Assembly (NCBI GenBank): GCA_031553765.1
Contig: JAVBKY010000003.1
Location: 682,001-746,000 of the forward strand
From: JAITMY01 sp031553765
Lineage (GTDB): Bacteria > Bacteroidota > Bacteroidia > Bacteroidales > UBA932
DNA length: 64,000 bases
Direction of reading: 5' to 3'
Shown: positions 18,198 through 27,940 of the stretch, one piece after another
Layout: every line of letters starts with the position of its first letter
Position numbering within the stretch: position 1 is the stretch's first letter
The notes under the pieces: model-generated
Databases searched by the model: none
Told to the model about the DNA's origin: nothing
The model's input: the letters and a program-made list of their open reading frames with translations, nothing else
Position numbers and translations under genes: made by a program

Positions 18198-19298
18198 TTA
18201 GAAGCTACTCAGCAGTTCATTCATGCGCGTCTTTACCTTTACGCGCATGCCAAATTTAATACCCTTATCGGTCAAGTTTTTAATTTTTTCAGGAGTTAAG
18301 TTATGTTTTTTGATTAAAACAGCCTTGAGTAGTACACCTTCAGTTTCGTTTATTATTTTCTGCAATTCCCCCGCGTTTTGACTGTTGTCAATGTAGAAGT
18401 TTAGTGACTCTCGGGTGGGTGGGGTATAAAACGGTGGCTGGTTATCAAACGCCTGCTGGTCAAATAAGCTGTCTCGAGTAAATAAATTGTAAACACTATC
18501 CCTGTTAGAGCCAGTAAAGTTGGCCGAAAAGTTAATAAGGAAGGGCAGCGTGTTTTCCATGTCCATGTCTATTTGCATGTACACTACGCCAGTAATGTCG
18601 CGCAGGCTGAGGTCAATAAGGTTGTCCATGTTGGCATTTTTCAACACCTCGTCCAGCTCGTTGTTAATCTCATCTGCTTTGCTTGGCATCATGGTCATAA
18701 GGCTGGCAACGGTGGGGAATATGCTTTCAGGTTTCTTGGTAATACCCAATAGCAGATTGTCAATAGCTCCCTTGGATCCGGTTGAGGCAGGACCGGCCGC
18801 TGTTTTTATGCGTGCTTTCTTAACTTGTACGCCAGCCCCCATTATTTGAGGTAGTTGATGTAGTCCGGGATTTTGATTCCAGTAGTCTTGCAGAAAATCG
18901 TTGATTTCCTCAATCTGTTGCTCTGTCAAACCATTTTCCCTCAGCATACTATCAGTTGAAGGGGTCAACTCAGGCGCGCTTCCGTCATCAGGGAAAACAA
19001 CATAGTTAAGCGAACTGTCTGTCAGCACAAAGTAGGCTGCCGAATCTATATTGTCTTGCCCATCTAATCCACCTATTGCGCTCAGCTGTTCATTAACGTA
19101 GTCATCCCAGTATTCCTTTATCTTGGCATTAAACTGTTCTACGTCTGCTTGGGTAATAAACTCGCCTACGGTAAGCGAAGTTTCCTTTACCACGGGTATA
19201 GCCCACGTAGGTTGCCACTCGGGGTCATCCTTACATGAGGTGGCAGAAATGGCCACAAAAAGCAAGGCCAGTATTGAGTATAACTTAGTTGTTTTCAT
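18198..19298 (-). CDS. lipoprotein of unknown function
   Basis: A 366-aa protein with a type II signal peptide (LLFVAISATSC, lipid-modified Cys at residue 22) followed by KDDPEWQ, which has acidic residues near the +2/+3 positions that favour surface export in Bacteroidetes. The mature part is acidic and helical in the middle with short beta segments (VVYMQIDMDMENTLPFLINF). I do not recognise a family. It lies between gmhA and the DUF5723 gene, so a joint role with the barrel protein is plausible. Confidence 0.7.
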   Translation of the reverse strand: MKTTKLYSILALLFVAISATSCKDDPEWQPTWAIPVVKETSLTVGEFITQADVEQFNAKIKEYWDDYVNEQLSAIGGLDGQDNIDSAAYFVLTDSSLNYVVFPDDGSAPELTPSTDSMLRENGLTEQQIEEINDFLQDYWNQNPGLHQLPQIMGAGVQVKKARIKTAAGPASTGSKGAIDNLLLGITKKPESIFPTVASLMTMMPSKADEINNELDEVLKNANMDNLIDLSLRDITGVVYMQIDMDMENTLPFLINFSANFTGSNRDSVYNLFTRDSLFDQQAFDNQPPFYTPPTRESLNFYIDNSQNAGELQKIINETEGVLLKAVLIKKHNLTPEKIKNLTDKGIKFGMRVKVKTRMNELLSSF

Positions 19299-19313
19299 AT
19301 TTACCTCCGTTTA

Positions 19314-19895
19314 TTAAAGGTTTAATTTTTGCTCAATAAGTTGAATAAGCGTATGTATAATTTTGATATGCACTTCTTGTACGCGGTCGGCGTAACCGTT
19401 GTGCGCAACGCAAATGTTGATATCGCAAAGCCCGGCCATCATTCCCCCGCTCCTTCCGGTAAGTCCTACAACCTTCATACCTTGCTCCTTGGCTGTTTCC
19501 ACGGCTTTAATTACGTTGGCCGAGTTGCCGCTGGTGCTTAAGGCAAAAAGCACATCGCCCTTACGTCCTAGCGCCTCCACAAAGCGTGAAAAAATACCCT
19601 CAAAGCCAAAGTCGTTGGCAGCACAAGTTATGTGCGAGGGGTCGCTTACGGCCACCGCGGGCAGTGCCTTGCGGTCGTTGCGAAAGCGTCCCGACAGCTC
19701 CTCGGCAAAGTGCATGGCATCGCACATGCTACCGCCGTTACCGCACGAAATTACCTTTCCACCGTTGTTAATGGACTCCACAATCAGCGTAGCGGCATCG
19801 TCCACCAGCTTGATGTTTTTCTCGTCGCTTGCAAAACTTTGCAATACCTGCGCAGCCTCGGCAAGGTTGGCTTTTATTTGGTCAATGCTATTCAT
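19314..19895 (-). CDS. gmhA: phosphoheptose isomerase (SIS domain)
   Basis: A 193-aa SIS-fold enzyme converting sedoheptulose 7-phosphate to D-glycero-D-manno-heptose 7-phosphate, the first step of ADP-heptose formation for the LPS core. Signature pieces: GGKVISCGNGGSMCDAMHFA, the metal/acid site around EELSGRF, the phosphate loop LFALSTSGNSANVIKA and TGRSGGMM. Length matches GmhA (~190 aa). First gene of a group with the lipoprotein and DUF5723 gene. gmhB/hldE are not in the window. Confidence 0.93.
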   Translation of the reverse strand: MNSIDQIKANLAEAAQVLQSFASDEKNIKLVDDAATLIVESINNGGKVISCGNGGSMCDAMHFAEELSGRFRNDRKALPAVAVSDPSHITCAANDFGFEGIFSRFVEALGRKGDVLFALSTSGNSANVIKAVETAKEQGMKVVGLTGRSGGMMAGLCDINICVAHNGYADRVQEVHIKIIHTLIQLIEQKLNL

Positions 19896-19947
19896 ATTTT
19901 TTCAATGAACAGTTGACAATGAACAACGGACAATCATTCATTATCAA

Positions 19948-21363
19948 TTAGTATCTGTAGTGTTCCGGCTTATACGGTCCCTCCACCTTCACACCAATGT
20001 AGTCGGCTTGTCCTTGCGAAAGGGTAGTCAGCTTCACACCAATTTGCTCCAAGTGCAGGCGGGCAACCTCCTCGTCCAGCTGCTTCGAAAGCATGTACAC
20101 GCCTACAGCGCGGCTTTGGTTGGCCCACAAATCCATTTGCGCCAGCGTTTGGTTGGTAAACGAGTTGCTCATTACAAACGAGGGGTGCCCCGTAGCACAA
20201 CCCAAGTTCACCAAGCGACCTTCGGCCAAAAGGAAAATCGCTTTTCCATTGGGAAACACATACTTGTCTACCTGAGGCTTAATATTTATCTTTTGAACGC
20301 TCTTCTCGGCGGTAAGCCTATCCACCTGTATTTCATTATCAAAGTGACCAATGTTGCACACAATGGCTTGATCCTTCATGCCCTTCATGTGCTCCAGCGT
20401 AATAATATCGCGGTTGCCGGTGGTGGTAACGTAAATGTTACCCTCGCTTAAGGTATCTTCCACTGGTTTTACCTCAAAGCCTTCCATGGCGGCCTGCAGT
20501 GCGCAAATGGGGTCGATCTCCGTTACAATTACGCGGGCACCATAGCTGCGCATGCTCTTAGCGCAACCCTTACCTACATCGCCGTATCCACATACTACCA
20601 CTACCTTTCCGGCAATCATCACATCGGTAGCACGCTTAATGCCGTCGGCCAGCGACTCGCGGCAACCGTACAGGTTATCAAACTTACTCTTGGTCACCGA
20701 ATCGTTTACGTTGATAGCGGGAACCAGCAGTTCTCCGCGCTCCATCATTTGGTACAAGCGGTGCACACCTGTAGTGGTTTCCTCACTCACTCCCCTCCAC
20801 TCGGCCACCGTGCGGTGCCATTTTTGATTATCCTCCTTAAGCAGGTCGGCAATAAGCTTCAAAATTACACTCTCCTCAAAGCTGCCTGGCGTATAATCAA
20901 TGGTCTTCGCATCCTTCTCGGCAGCGTAGCCCTTATGTATCAAAAGCGTTGCATCACCACCGTCATCTACTATGAGTTGTGGCCCCTTTTCATTGGGGAA
21001 TGATAGCGCCATAGCGGTGCACCACCAGTACTCCTCCAACGTTTCGCCCTTCCAGGCAAAAACGGGGATGCCTGCGGCAGCAATGGCTGCGGCAGCATGA
21101 TCCTGCGTTGAGAAAATGTTGCAGCTGCACCAACGCACATCGGCACCCAAGGCTTTCAGCGTTTCAATCAGCACTGCTGTTTGAATGGTCATGTGCAGCG
21201 ACCCCATTATGCGCACGTCCTCCAGCGGTTGTGCCTTTCCGTACTTAGCGCGTAGCGCCATCAGGCCGGGCATTTCCATCTCGGCCATTTCAATTTCCTT
21301 GCGACCCCAATCGGCCAACTTTATATCGGCCACCTTGTACGGCAACTTTTCGTCAATCAGCAT
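19948..21363 (-). CDS. ahcY: adenosylhomocysteinase
   Basis: A 471-aa cytosolic NAD-dependent enzyme hydrolysing S-adenosylhomocysteine to adenosine and homocysteine in the methyl cycle. The Rossmann motif GKVVVVCGYGDVGKGCAKS, the substrate-domain histidine stretch GSLHMTIQTAVLIETLKALG, catalytic QDHAAAAIAAAGIPVFAWKG, VCNIGHFDNEIQVD and the family terminus PYKPEHYRY are all present, so it is full-length. A promoter -7 element lies upstream. The 52-bp gap to gmhA contains short tandem-like repeat sequence. Confidence 0.98.
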   Translation of the reverse strand: MLIDEKLPYKVADIKLADWGRKEIEMAEMEMPGLMALRAKYGKAQPLEDVRIMGSLHMTIQTAVLIETLKALGADVRWCSCNIFSTQDHAAAAIAAAGIPVFAWKGETLEEYWWCTAMALSFPNEKGPQLIVDDGGDATLLIHKGYAAEKDAKTIDYTPGSFEESVILKLIADLLKEDNQKWHRTVAEWRGVSEETTTGVHRLYQMMERGELLVPAINVNDSVTKSKFDNLYGCRESLADGIKRATDVMIAGKVVVVCGYGDVGKGCAKSMRSYGARVIVTEIDPICALQAAMEGFEVKPVEDTLSEGNIYVTTTGNRDIITLEHMKGMKDQAIVCNIGHFDNEIQVDRLTAEKSVQKINIKPQVDKYVFPNGKAIFLLAEGRLVNLGCATGHPSFVMSNSFTNQTLAQMDLWANQSRAVGVYMLSKQLDEEVARLHLEQIGVKLTTLSQGQADYIGVKVEGPYKPEHYRY

Positions 21364-21397
21364 GAAACTATTTTGTCTAAATGTTAACTATAACTTA

Positions 21398-21405
21398 CAA
21401 ATATA
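21398..21405 (-). promoter_or_regulatory. -7 element for ahcY
   Basis: TATATTTG on the minus strand, 34 bp before the start codon. Confidence 0.55.
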
Positions 21406-21448
21406 AGCTATAAAAGGCGATTTTTAAAGTGCGAATTGATTTGTTTTG

Positions 21449-21456
21449 TAATTTTG
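21449..21456 (+). promoter_or_regulatory. -7 element for dtd
   Basis: TAATTTTG, 36 bp before the start. An AGGAGG Shine-Dalgarno follows at 21479-21484, 8 nt before the ATG, unusual for this phylum. Confidence 0.5.
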
Positions 21457-21492
21457 TTTTTTCATTTTTAAGAAAAGCAGGAGGTTTTTTTT

Positions 21493-21945
21493 ATGAGAAT
21501 GCTTATACAGAGGGTATTAAAAGCCTCTGTAGAGATAGATGGAAAGCTAAAATCGGAGATTAACAAAGGGTTGCTGGTGCTGGTAGGTTTTGAGGAGGCT
21601 GACACCGATGAAGACCTTACGTGGTCGGTATCCAAGCTGCTTCGCCTGCGTATTTTCGACGATGCGGAGGGTGTAATGAACCTCTCGGTGCAGGATGTTG
21701 AGGGCGAAATACTTATAGTGAGCCAGTTTACGCTGCACGCGCAAACCAAAAAGGGTAACCGCCCATCGTACATTCGCGCCGCGCGCCCTGAAACGGCCAT
21801 TCCTCTTTACGAAAAATTTATTACATTTACCGAGAAAGAGTTGGGCAAACCTGTACCCACCGGTCAGTTTGGCGCCGACATGAAGGTAAGCCTGATAAAT
21901 GATGGTCCGGTGACCATTTGGATAGATACGAAAGAGAAAGAGTGA
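21493..21945 (+). CDS. dtd: D-aminoacyl-tRNA deacylase
   Basis: A 150-aa enzyme that hydrolyses D-aminoacyl- and Gly-tRNA(Ala) esters, proofreading translation. Key motifs: MRMLIQRVLKASVEI at the N-terminus, the catalytic SQFTLHAQTKKGNRPSY and the cross-subunit NDGPVTIWID containing Gly-Pro-Val-Thr. Length is typical (145-150). Single gene with its own promoter and an AGGAGG ribosome site, followed by a long hairpin repeat before deoC. Confidence 0.97.
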   Translation: MRMLIQRVLKASVEIDGKLKSEINKGLLVLVGFEEADTDEDLTWSVSKLLRLRIFDDAEGVMNLSVQDVEGEILIVSQFTLHAQTKKGNRPSYIRAARPETAIPLYEKFITFTEKELGKPVPTGQFGADMKVSLINDGPVTIWIDTKEKE

Positions 21946-21951
21946 TAAATT

Positions 21952-22003
21952 GATAAAAAGATAAATGTTGCTACGCAACGATAAATCATTTTATCTTTTT
22001 ATC
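21952..22003. repeat. hairpin repeat between dtd and deoC
   Basis: Inverted arms GATAAAAAGATAAA (21952-21965) and its complement (21990-22003) enclose a second small hairpin GTTGC-tac-GCAAC. Low-GC; it may act as terminator for dtd or be one of the small intergenic palindromes of this genome. Confidence 0.65.
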
Positions 22004-22082
22004 GCCACAAGCATTTATCGTTCCGCCTTAAGCGGGACATTTATCAAAAATATTTAGACAAAACATTTAACAAATAAGAATC

Positions 22083-22949
22083 ATGGAAAACCTATTCGAA
22101 ACCTACAAAATGGAAGTTGATGAAGCGGAGGTTGCAAAGCAGCTCGCGGTGATTGCCGAAGAGGCAAAAAGTTTACAAACGGTTGATGTATACAAGCAGT
22201 GTTTGAGTTTTGTGGACTACACTACGCTCAACTCTACCGATACGCTGGAGCGCGGTCGTGAGTTTGCCGACAGGGTAAATCGCTTCCCCTCGCAGTATCC
22301 GGGTGTGCCTAACGTAGCGGCCATTTGTATTTACCCCTCATTAGTAAATGCCGTGCGCAAAACGCTCAAAGCTTCGGGGGTAAATATTGCTGCCGTAGGT
22401 GCAGGATTTCCTTCTTCGCAAACGTACATCGACGTAAAAATATCGGAGTGCGTAATGGCGGTTGAGCATGGTGCCGATGAAATTGACATTGTGATTTCGT
22501 TGGGTCGTTTTCTCGACGACGATTTTCAAACCACCTTTGATGAGGTGGCGCAAATTAAGGATGCGCTGGGTGATGCTCACCTCAAGGTGATTTTGGAAAC
22601 AGGCGCGCTAACGCCCACGCAGATTCGCATAGCCAGCCTTATGAGTATGGAGGCGGGCGCAGATTTCATTAAAACCTCTACCGGAAAAATGGAGCCTGCC
22701 GCTACGCCTGAGGCCGCGCTAATAATGTGCCAAGCTATAAAAGATTACTACGAAAAAACAGGAACGAAAGTAGGCTTTAAGCCTGCCGGAGGAATAGCTA
22801 CAAGCCAGGAGGCCGCTTACTTTTATGCCATAGTAAAGCATGTGTTGGGCAAGGAGTGGCTTACGCCCGAGTGGTTCCGTATCGGCACCAGCCGCTTGGC
22901 AAATAAGCTGCTTAGCGACATCACGGGAAAAGAGGAAAAATACTTTTAG
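22083..22949 (+). CDS. deoC: deoxyribose-phosphate aldolase
   Basis: A 288-aa class I aldolase cleaving 2-deoxyribose 5-phosphate to glyceraldehyde 3-phosphate and acetaldehyde in deoxynucleoside catabolism. TIM-barrel with the Schiff-base lysine in FIKTSTGKMEP and the second active-site lysine in VGFKPAGGI; also EIDIVISLGRFL. Longer than E. coli DeoC (259) because of an N-terminal helical extension of about 40 residues, normal for Bacteroidetes. No other deo genes nearby. Confidence 0.96.
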   Translation: MENLFETYKMEVDEAEVAKQLAVIAEEAKSLQTVDVYKQCLSFVDYTTLNSTDTLERGREFADRVNRFPSQYPGVPNVAAICIYPSLVNAVRKTLKASGVNIAAVGAGFPSSQTYIDVKISECVMAVEHGADEIDIVISLGRFLDDDFQTTFDEVAQIKDALGDAHLKVILETGALTPTQIRIASLMSMEAGADFIKTSTGKMEPAATPEAALIMCQAIKDYYEKTGTKVGFKPAGGIATSQEAAYFYAIVKHVLGKEWLTPEWFRIGTSRLANKLLSDITGKEEKYF

Positions 22950-23002
22950 TTTGAAATAGTTTAATGCTGCGCGTTTGACGTGGTTTAATGCGCTTCGCGC
23001 GT

Positions 23003-23053
23003 TGTCACACTGAACTCGCCTGAATGACGTACTCGGGCAGGCCTGTCGAAGTG
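23003..23053. repeat. TGTCACACTGA...TGTCGAAGTG dispersed repeat
   Basis: Starts TGTCACACTGAAC and ends CCTGTCGAAGTG; related to the shorter copy at 51278-51301. It lies in the 153-bp deoC-galE gap. Confidence 0.7.
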
Positions 23054-23102
23054 GTGTGTTGGAAACTTTCAAACCATTTCAATAAACCATATTTATTATT
23101 CA

Positions 23103-24125
23103 ATGCAAAAAATTCTCGTTACCGGAGGTACCGGATACATAGGCTCTCACACTGTAGTAGAGTTGCAAAATGCAGGTTTTGAAGTTATCATTATTGATAA
23201 CCTTTCCAACTCATCAGCCGATGTGGTTGATGGTATTACGCGTATTACGGGCAAGCGCCCCGTGTTTGAAGAGTTGGACTGTCTGGACTACCAAGGCTTG
23301 GACAATCTGTTTACAAAGCATAAGGGAATAAGCGCTATCATTCACTTTGCGGCAAGTAAGGCGGTGGGCGAGTCGGTGCAAAAACCGCTGTTGTACTACC
23401 GCAACAACCTGGTATCACTTATCAATCTTTTGGAGTTGATGCCTAAGCGTGGCGTGGAGAATTTTGTATTCTCGTCATCATGTACCGTATACGGACAGCC
23501 TGATCAGCTGCCTGTAACCGAGTTGGCACCGCGCAAGCCTGCCGAATCACCCTACGGTAATACCAAGCAAATTTGCGAAGATATCGTTACTGACACAGTA
23601 AAATCGGGTGCAAAAATCAAGAGCATTTTGCTACGCTATTTTAATCCTATTGGTGCGCACCCAACAGCCGAGATTGGTGAGTTGCCTTTAGGGGTTCCGC
23701 AAAATCTTATACCGTTTGTAACGCAAACAGCCGCTGGTATTCGCCAAAAATTAAGCGTGTTTGGTAACGACTATAATACGCTTGACGGCTCATGTATTCG
23801 AGACTACATTAATGTGGTGGATTTGGCTAAGGCGCACGTAATTGCCGTGAAGCGTTTGGTTGAAAATAAGAGCAAAAAATCTGTTGAAACGTTCAACCTC
23901 GGCACAGGTCGCGGACTATCGGTGTTGGAAATTGTAAAGACATTTGAAAAAGTTACAGGCGTAAAATTAAATTACGAAATTGTTGCTCGTCGCGCAGGTG
24001 ATATTGAGCAGGTGTGGGCTAACCCTGATTTTGCCAATAAAGAGTTAGGTTGGAAGGCGGTTGAATCGATCGAAGATACGTTGGCCTCAGCGTGGAAATG
24101 GCAGCAAAAATTGAGTAAACAGTAA
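23103..24125 (+). CDS. galE: UDP-glucose 4-epimerase
   Basis: A 340-aa extended SDR enzyme interconverting UDP-glucose and UDP-galactose. NAD-binding GGTGYIGSHTVVEL at the N-terminus, DCLDYQGL after the second strand, catalytic Ser-Ser-Ser-Cys-Thr stretch FSSSCTVYG and Tyr/Lys in SPYGNTKQICED; substrate-binding LRYFNPIGAHPT. Full-length. First of a three-gene unit galE-rfbB-MG2-like protein (16-bp gap, then overlap), fitting sugar supply for surface polysaccharide. Confidence 0.96.
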   Translation: MQKILVTGGTGYIGSHTVVELQNAGFEVIIIDNLSNSSADVVDGITRITGKRPVFEELDCLDYQGLDNLFTKHKGISAIIHFAASKAVGESVQKPLLYYRNNLVSLINLLELMPKRGVENFVFSSSCTVYGQPDQLPVTELAPRKPAESPYGNTKQICEDIVTDTVKSGAKIKSILLRYFNPIGAHPTAEIGELPLGVPQNLIPFVTQTAAGIRQKLSVFGNDYNTLDGSCIRDYINVVDLAKAHVIAVKRLVENKSKKSVETFNLGTGRGLSVLEIVKTFEKVTGVKLNYEIVARRAGDIEQVWANPDFANKELGWKAVESIEDTLASAWKWQQKLSKQ

Positions 24126-24141
24126 AATAAAACAACCTAAA

Positions 24142-25197
24142 ATGAAAAGAAGTATTCTCATCACCGGTGGAGCAGGATTTATCGGTTCGCATGTGGTGCG
24201 CCGCATGGTAAAAAATTATCCCGACTACCACATTGTCAATTTCGACAAGCTTACCTATGCCGGTAACCTTGAAAATTTGAGCGACATAAAAGATGCGCCT
24301 AACTACACCTTTGTAAAGGGTGACATTTGTGATGCGGAGCTGCTTGAAAAAGTATTTGCCGAGCATAAAATAGATGGCGTGCTGCACCTGGCAGCCGAGT
24401 CGCATGTTGACCGCTCTATTACAAACCCAATGGAGTTTATCCGCACTAATATTGTAGGTACGGTAACGCTGCTCAATACCGCCAAGGCGGCATGGAAGGA
24501 TAGCTTCGAGGGCAAGCGTTTTTACCACATTTCCACCGATGAGGTTTACGGCACGCTGGGCGAAACAGGCTTCTTTACCGAGGAAACCAGCTACGACCCG
24601 CACAGCCCCTACTCGGCATCTAAAGCCAGCTCCGATCACATGGTGCGTGCCTACCACGATACCTATGGATTGCCGGTGGTGATTACAAATTGCTCCAATA
24701 ACTACGGGCCTAACCACTTCCCCGAAAAACTCATTCCTCTTGCCATAAACAATATTAAAACAGGTAAGCCTATTCCTATTTATGGTAAGGGCGAAAACGT
24801 GCGCGATTGGCTCTACGTTGAGGATCATGCCGCGGCAATTGACCTTGTTTTCCACAAGGGAAAAAATGGCGACACCTACAATATTGGCGGGCACAACGAG
24901 TGGACAAATATTGCGCTTATTAAGTTGCTCTGTTCGCTCATGGATACAAAGTTGGGACGTCCCGAAGGTACTTCTGCAAAGCAAATTACCTATGTGACCG
25001 ACCGTGCCGGACACGACCTGCGTTATGCTATTGATGCCTCAAAAATTGGAAACGAGTTGGGATGGAAGCCATCGGTAACCTTTGAGCAAGGCTTGGAAAA
25101 AACGGTAGATTGGTACCTTGCCAACGAGACGTGGCTTAATAGTGTGGTGAGTGGCGGTTATGCAAAGTACTATGAAAAACAGTACGGAGAAAGGTAA
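24142..25197 (+). CDS. rfbB: dTDP-glucose 4,6-dehydratase
   Basis: A 351-aa SDR enzyme making dTDP-4-keto-6-deoxyglucose, the entry to dTDP-rhamnose and other deoxysugars. NAD motif GGAGFIGSHVVRRM, catalytic DE pair in HISTDEVYG, YxxxK in SPYSASKASSDH, and the family stretches HLAAESHVDRSI and NNYGPNHFPEKLIP. rfbA, rfbC and rfbD are not adjacent. Overlaps the next gene by 26 bp. Confidence 0.97.
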   Translation: MKRSILITGGAGFIGSHVVRRMVKNYPDYHIVNFDKLTYAGNLENLSDIKDAPNYTFVKGDICDAELLEKVFAEHKIDGVLHLAAESHVDRSITNPMEFIRTNIVGTVTLLNTAKAAWKDSFEGKRFYHISTDEVYGTLGETGFFTEETSYDPHSPYSASKASSDHMVRAYHDTYGLPVVITNCSNNYGPNHFPEKLIPLAINNIKTGKPIPIYGKGENVRDWLYVEDHAAAIDLVFHKGKNGDTYNIGGHNEWTNIALIKLLCSLMDTKLGRPEGTSAKQITYVTDRAGHDLRYAIDASKIGNELGWKPSVTFEQGLEKTVDWYLANETWLNSVVSGGYAKYYEKQYGER

Positions 25198-27940
25198 CTC
25201 CAATTTTCAATTTTTACAACTCAAATTACGCTACGCTAAGTTGCTGCAGTTGGTAGCGCTTAGTGTAGCGTTTCTATTATTTATAGCCGCCACGCTTCAG
25301 GACGAGAATATTGATAAATTTGTCAGGCTTTTTCATAAGCATAAAACGCTATTTCCTCATGAAAAGGTGTACCTGCACACCGATAGACCTTACTATATGG
25401 TGGGCGATACCATTTGGTTTGCCGCGTATATAAACAACGCTGTAACACACCAACCATCTACCATTAGCAATATTTTACACGTTGATTTTATCAACTCTTC
25501 AGCGCAAGTTGTTATCCGACAAAAGTGGCATGTGGATAGCGGATATACTCGAGGGCAAATTGCTGTTGAGGATACGCTGATGCAGGATGCATATACCATT
25601 CGAGCCTATACTGCTTGGATGTGCAACTTTGATAGTACGCTATTTTTTACCAAGCAAGTTAACGTTTTTCAGTTGTTTCCCGAAGGCTTTCGTTGTGATG
25701 CAACCCTTACGTCAAATGGCGAAAATCAAGCGCTGAATTTAAAAATGGTGTACAACGGAAGCAATCCGGCAGTGGTAAAAAATTGTCCTGTACGCTATCG
25801 TATTAAAGCCTCCAAATTTAGCGTAAGAGGAGAAGGTGTAATTGATAGCACCGGACATTTATATATTTCTCAAGTTATTAACGGAGGAGGTATTGCAAAC
25901 CCCACCATTGAGTTGCAGTACACAGATACTCGAAAGAAAAAGCAGAGGACAGAGGTAGAAATAAAGTTGCCGCATGAACCTCAAATTTCCGTGCGATTTT
26001 TCCCAGAAAGCGGACAAATGGTGGAGGAGCTGCCTGCTCGCATGGCCTTTGAGGTAAGGGATGAGCGTGGTGCACCGTTGGCGCTACAGGGAGTGTTGAT
26101 AGGCAATAATGAAAAATTATTGGAGGTGGAAAGTAATTTTGCAGGTTATGGCGCATTCTTTCTTAATCCGCTAAAGAGCGTGAGGTATGCCATGACGCTC
26201 ACTTATGGTGGTAGTGAGCATACATTCTTGCTTCCGGTGCCACAGGAGCAAGGGGTAACTATGCTATGCGACAATTCCGGAGACAGCGAACTTCGCATAA
26301 AGGTATTTGGAAAGTTAGATGATAAAGAGCAGGGAAAAGAAATGTTGTTGGTTGGACATGTGCGAGGAGAGTTGATGTTTGTAAGTCCTATAAGCCTTAA
26401 TGGTAAGGGCATTGCGCAGGTTAAAATATCAACTACATCATACCCGCAAGGTATACTGCACATAACGCTTGTGAACGGTAAAGGTGTGCCGTGCGCAGAA
26501 CGCTTGGTGTACGTGGACAACGGTGAGCGCATAAATGTATGGATGGCTACTCGCACCATGCAGCGTGACGGCAGAGATATGACGGTAGTCGCTATCACAG
26601 CAAAGGATCAAGAGGGGAATCCTGCTTCGGCACGATTCTCTCTGTCTGTGGTGGATGAGTCGTTGGTAATACTACCCGATTCTACCGAAGAAAATATATG
26701 CAGCTACATGTTGCTGTCATCCGACTTACAAGGACGCATATACGCGCCCGGCTACTACTTTAGTAGAGCACCAAAGGCAAAAATGGATTTAGATTTGCTA
26801 CTACTTACACAGGGTTGGTGCAGGTTTGATCCCGACTTGTGTAAAACCGACAGCTTATATCCCGTGCGCTATCCCGTAGAGAAAAAGTTAACTATTGCGG
26901 GGAAAATGAATAATATCAACCAAAAAAAAGCCAAAGATTATAGCGTTACCCTACTTTCGTACGCTGCAGATAATAGGATGTACGAAATGCTGCACCGCAA
27001 CGTACGTGATGATGGTTCTTTCTCTTTTGTGTTTGATAATTTCTGTGGTTCTCTTACCGCGAAAATATTTACGCGCAACCACAATCGCAGGCTGCGCGAT
27101 ATTGACGTGAGTATAGTGCAAGCGCCAAATCCTCCGGCAGCACCACTTAATCATGTGCCGGACCTTAACGCGATTGCTCAGGCTGACCAAAAAATACTTG
27201 ACCATAGAGTGTACCTTGAGAACAGCATGGAAAAGACTATTATGTTGGAGGGTGTAGCAGTAGCGAGTAGAGCAAAAGAGGTCAACGACATTCAGTATCA
27301 CTCAGGGGGAGAACGCCCTGACGTGATACTGGTTGAAAAAGATGTAGCGAAGCACAACACCGTAATGCAGGCTATTTTAATTTCTGCCCCCGAATTTCAT
27401 GTCAGGCATGATATGTACGGAGGCGCTTATTTACAGGCGGGAGGGGGAAAATCGCATGTGCGAAGTCGTAACATTAGACTTATTGACACAGAAACAGGCG
27501 AGCTAGCCGGAGTGGAGTCTGGAGGAGTAGGCATTGTTATTAATGGACAACCGGGAGATGTGGTGGAGTTGCAATCGCTTACGCCAAGCGAAGTAGGAAG
27601 TATACGTATTTACAGGAGGTTGATGTCTGGAGCAGCGCTCGTTGCTGTTACCACCAAGCCGGGAGCCAAATATGTACAGGGTTCCATTATTGTACAGCTT
27701 AAAGGTTTTGATAGGGCAAAGCGTTTTTATGTGCCCCTTACCTCACCATGGGAGTTACAAGCAAAACTTCGCCCCACTATTTACTGGCGTGCCAATATTA
27801 AAACCGACTCACTGGGGCGTGCTGTAGTGGGGTGGCCTAAAAGTAATAAGGTAACAACTGTTAGACTACGAGTTGAAGGAATGACACAGCAGGGTGTACC
27901 TATGGCTGGCGAAAGAACCTATCGAAATTTACCCAAGTAG
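25172..27940 (+). CDS. large MG2-like/TonB-plug-like envelope protein
   Basis: About 922 aa from the ATG at 25172 (MKNSTEKGNSNF); further ATGs upstream at 25151 and 25160 lie within rfbB. One N-terminal hydrophobic segment (LVALSVAFLLFIAATL) acts as signal or anchor. The next part (LFPHEKVYLHTDRPYYMVGD) is the N-terminal MG2-type domain of alpha-2-macroglobulin-like proteins, with several beta-sandwich repeats after it. Near residues 690-850 there is a plug-like region (NDIQYHSGGERPDVILVEKD; GVGIVINGQPGDVVEL), as in Bacteroidetes proteins that combine macroglobulin-like and receptor-plug domains. No barrel follows. The 3' end overlaps the convergent ArsC-like gene by 12 bp. Function unknown, probably outer-membrane or periplasmic. 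Confidence 0.65.
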   Translation: MKNSTEKGNSNFQFLQLKLRYAKLLQLVALSVAFLLFIAATLQDENIDKFVRLFHKHKTLFPHEKVYLHTDRPYYMVGDTIWFAAYINNAVTHQPSTISNILHVDFINSSAQVVIRQKWHVDSGYTRGQIAVEDTLMQDAYTIRAYTAWMCNFDSTLFFTKQVNVFQLFPEGFRCDATLTSNGENQALNLKMVYNGSNPAVVKNCPVRYRIKASKFSVRGEGVIDSTGHLYISQVINGGGIANPTIELQYTDTRKKKQRTEVEIKLPHEPQISVRFFPESGQMVEELPARMAFEVRDERGAPLALQGVLIGNNEKLLEVESNFAGYGAFFLNPLKSVRYAMTLTYGGSEHTFLLPVPQEQGVTMLCDNSGDSELRIKVFGKLDDKEQGKEMLLVGHVRGELMFVSPISLNGKGIAQVKISTTSYPQGILHITLVNGKGVPCAERLVYVDNGERINVWMATRTMQRDGRDMTVVAITAKDQEGNPASARFSLSVVDESLVILPDSTEENICSYMLLSSDLQGRIYAPGYYFSRAPKAKMDLDLLLLTQGWCRFDPDLCKTDSLYPVRYPVEKKLTIAGKMNNINQKKAKDYSVTLLSYAADNRMYEMLHRNVRDDGSFSFVFDNFCGSLTAKIFTRNHNRRLRDIDVSIVQAPNPPAAPLNHVPDLNAIAQADQKILDHRVYLENSMEKTIMLEGVAVASRAKEVNDIQYHSGGERPDVILVEKDVAKHNTVMQAILISAPEFHVRHDMYGGAYLQAGGGKSHVRSRNIRLIDTETGELAGVESGGVGIVINGQPGDVVELQSLTPSEVGSIRIYRRLMSGAALVAVTTKPGAKYVQGSIIVQLKGFDRAKRFYVPLTSPWELQAKLRPTIYWRANIKTDSLGRAVVGWPKSNKVTTVRLRVEGMTQQGVPMAGERTYRNLPK

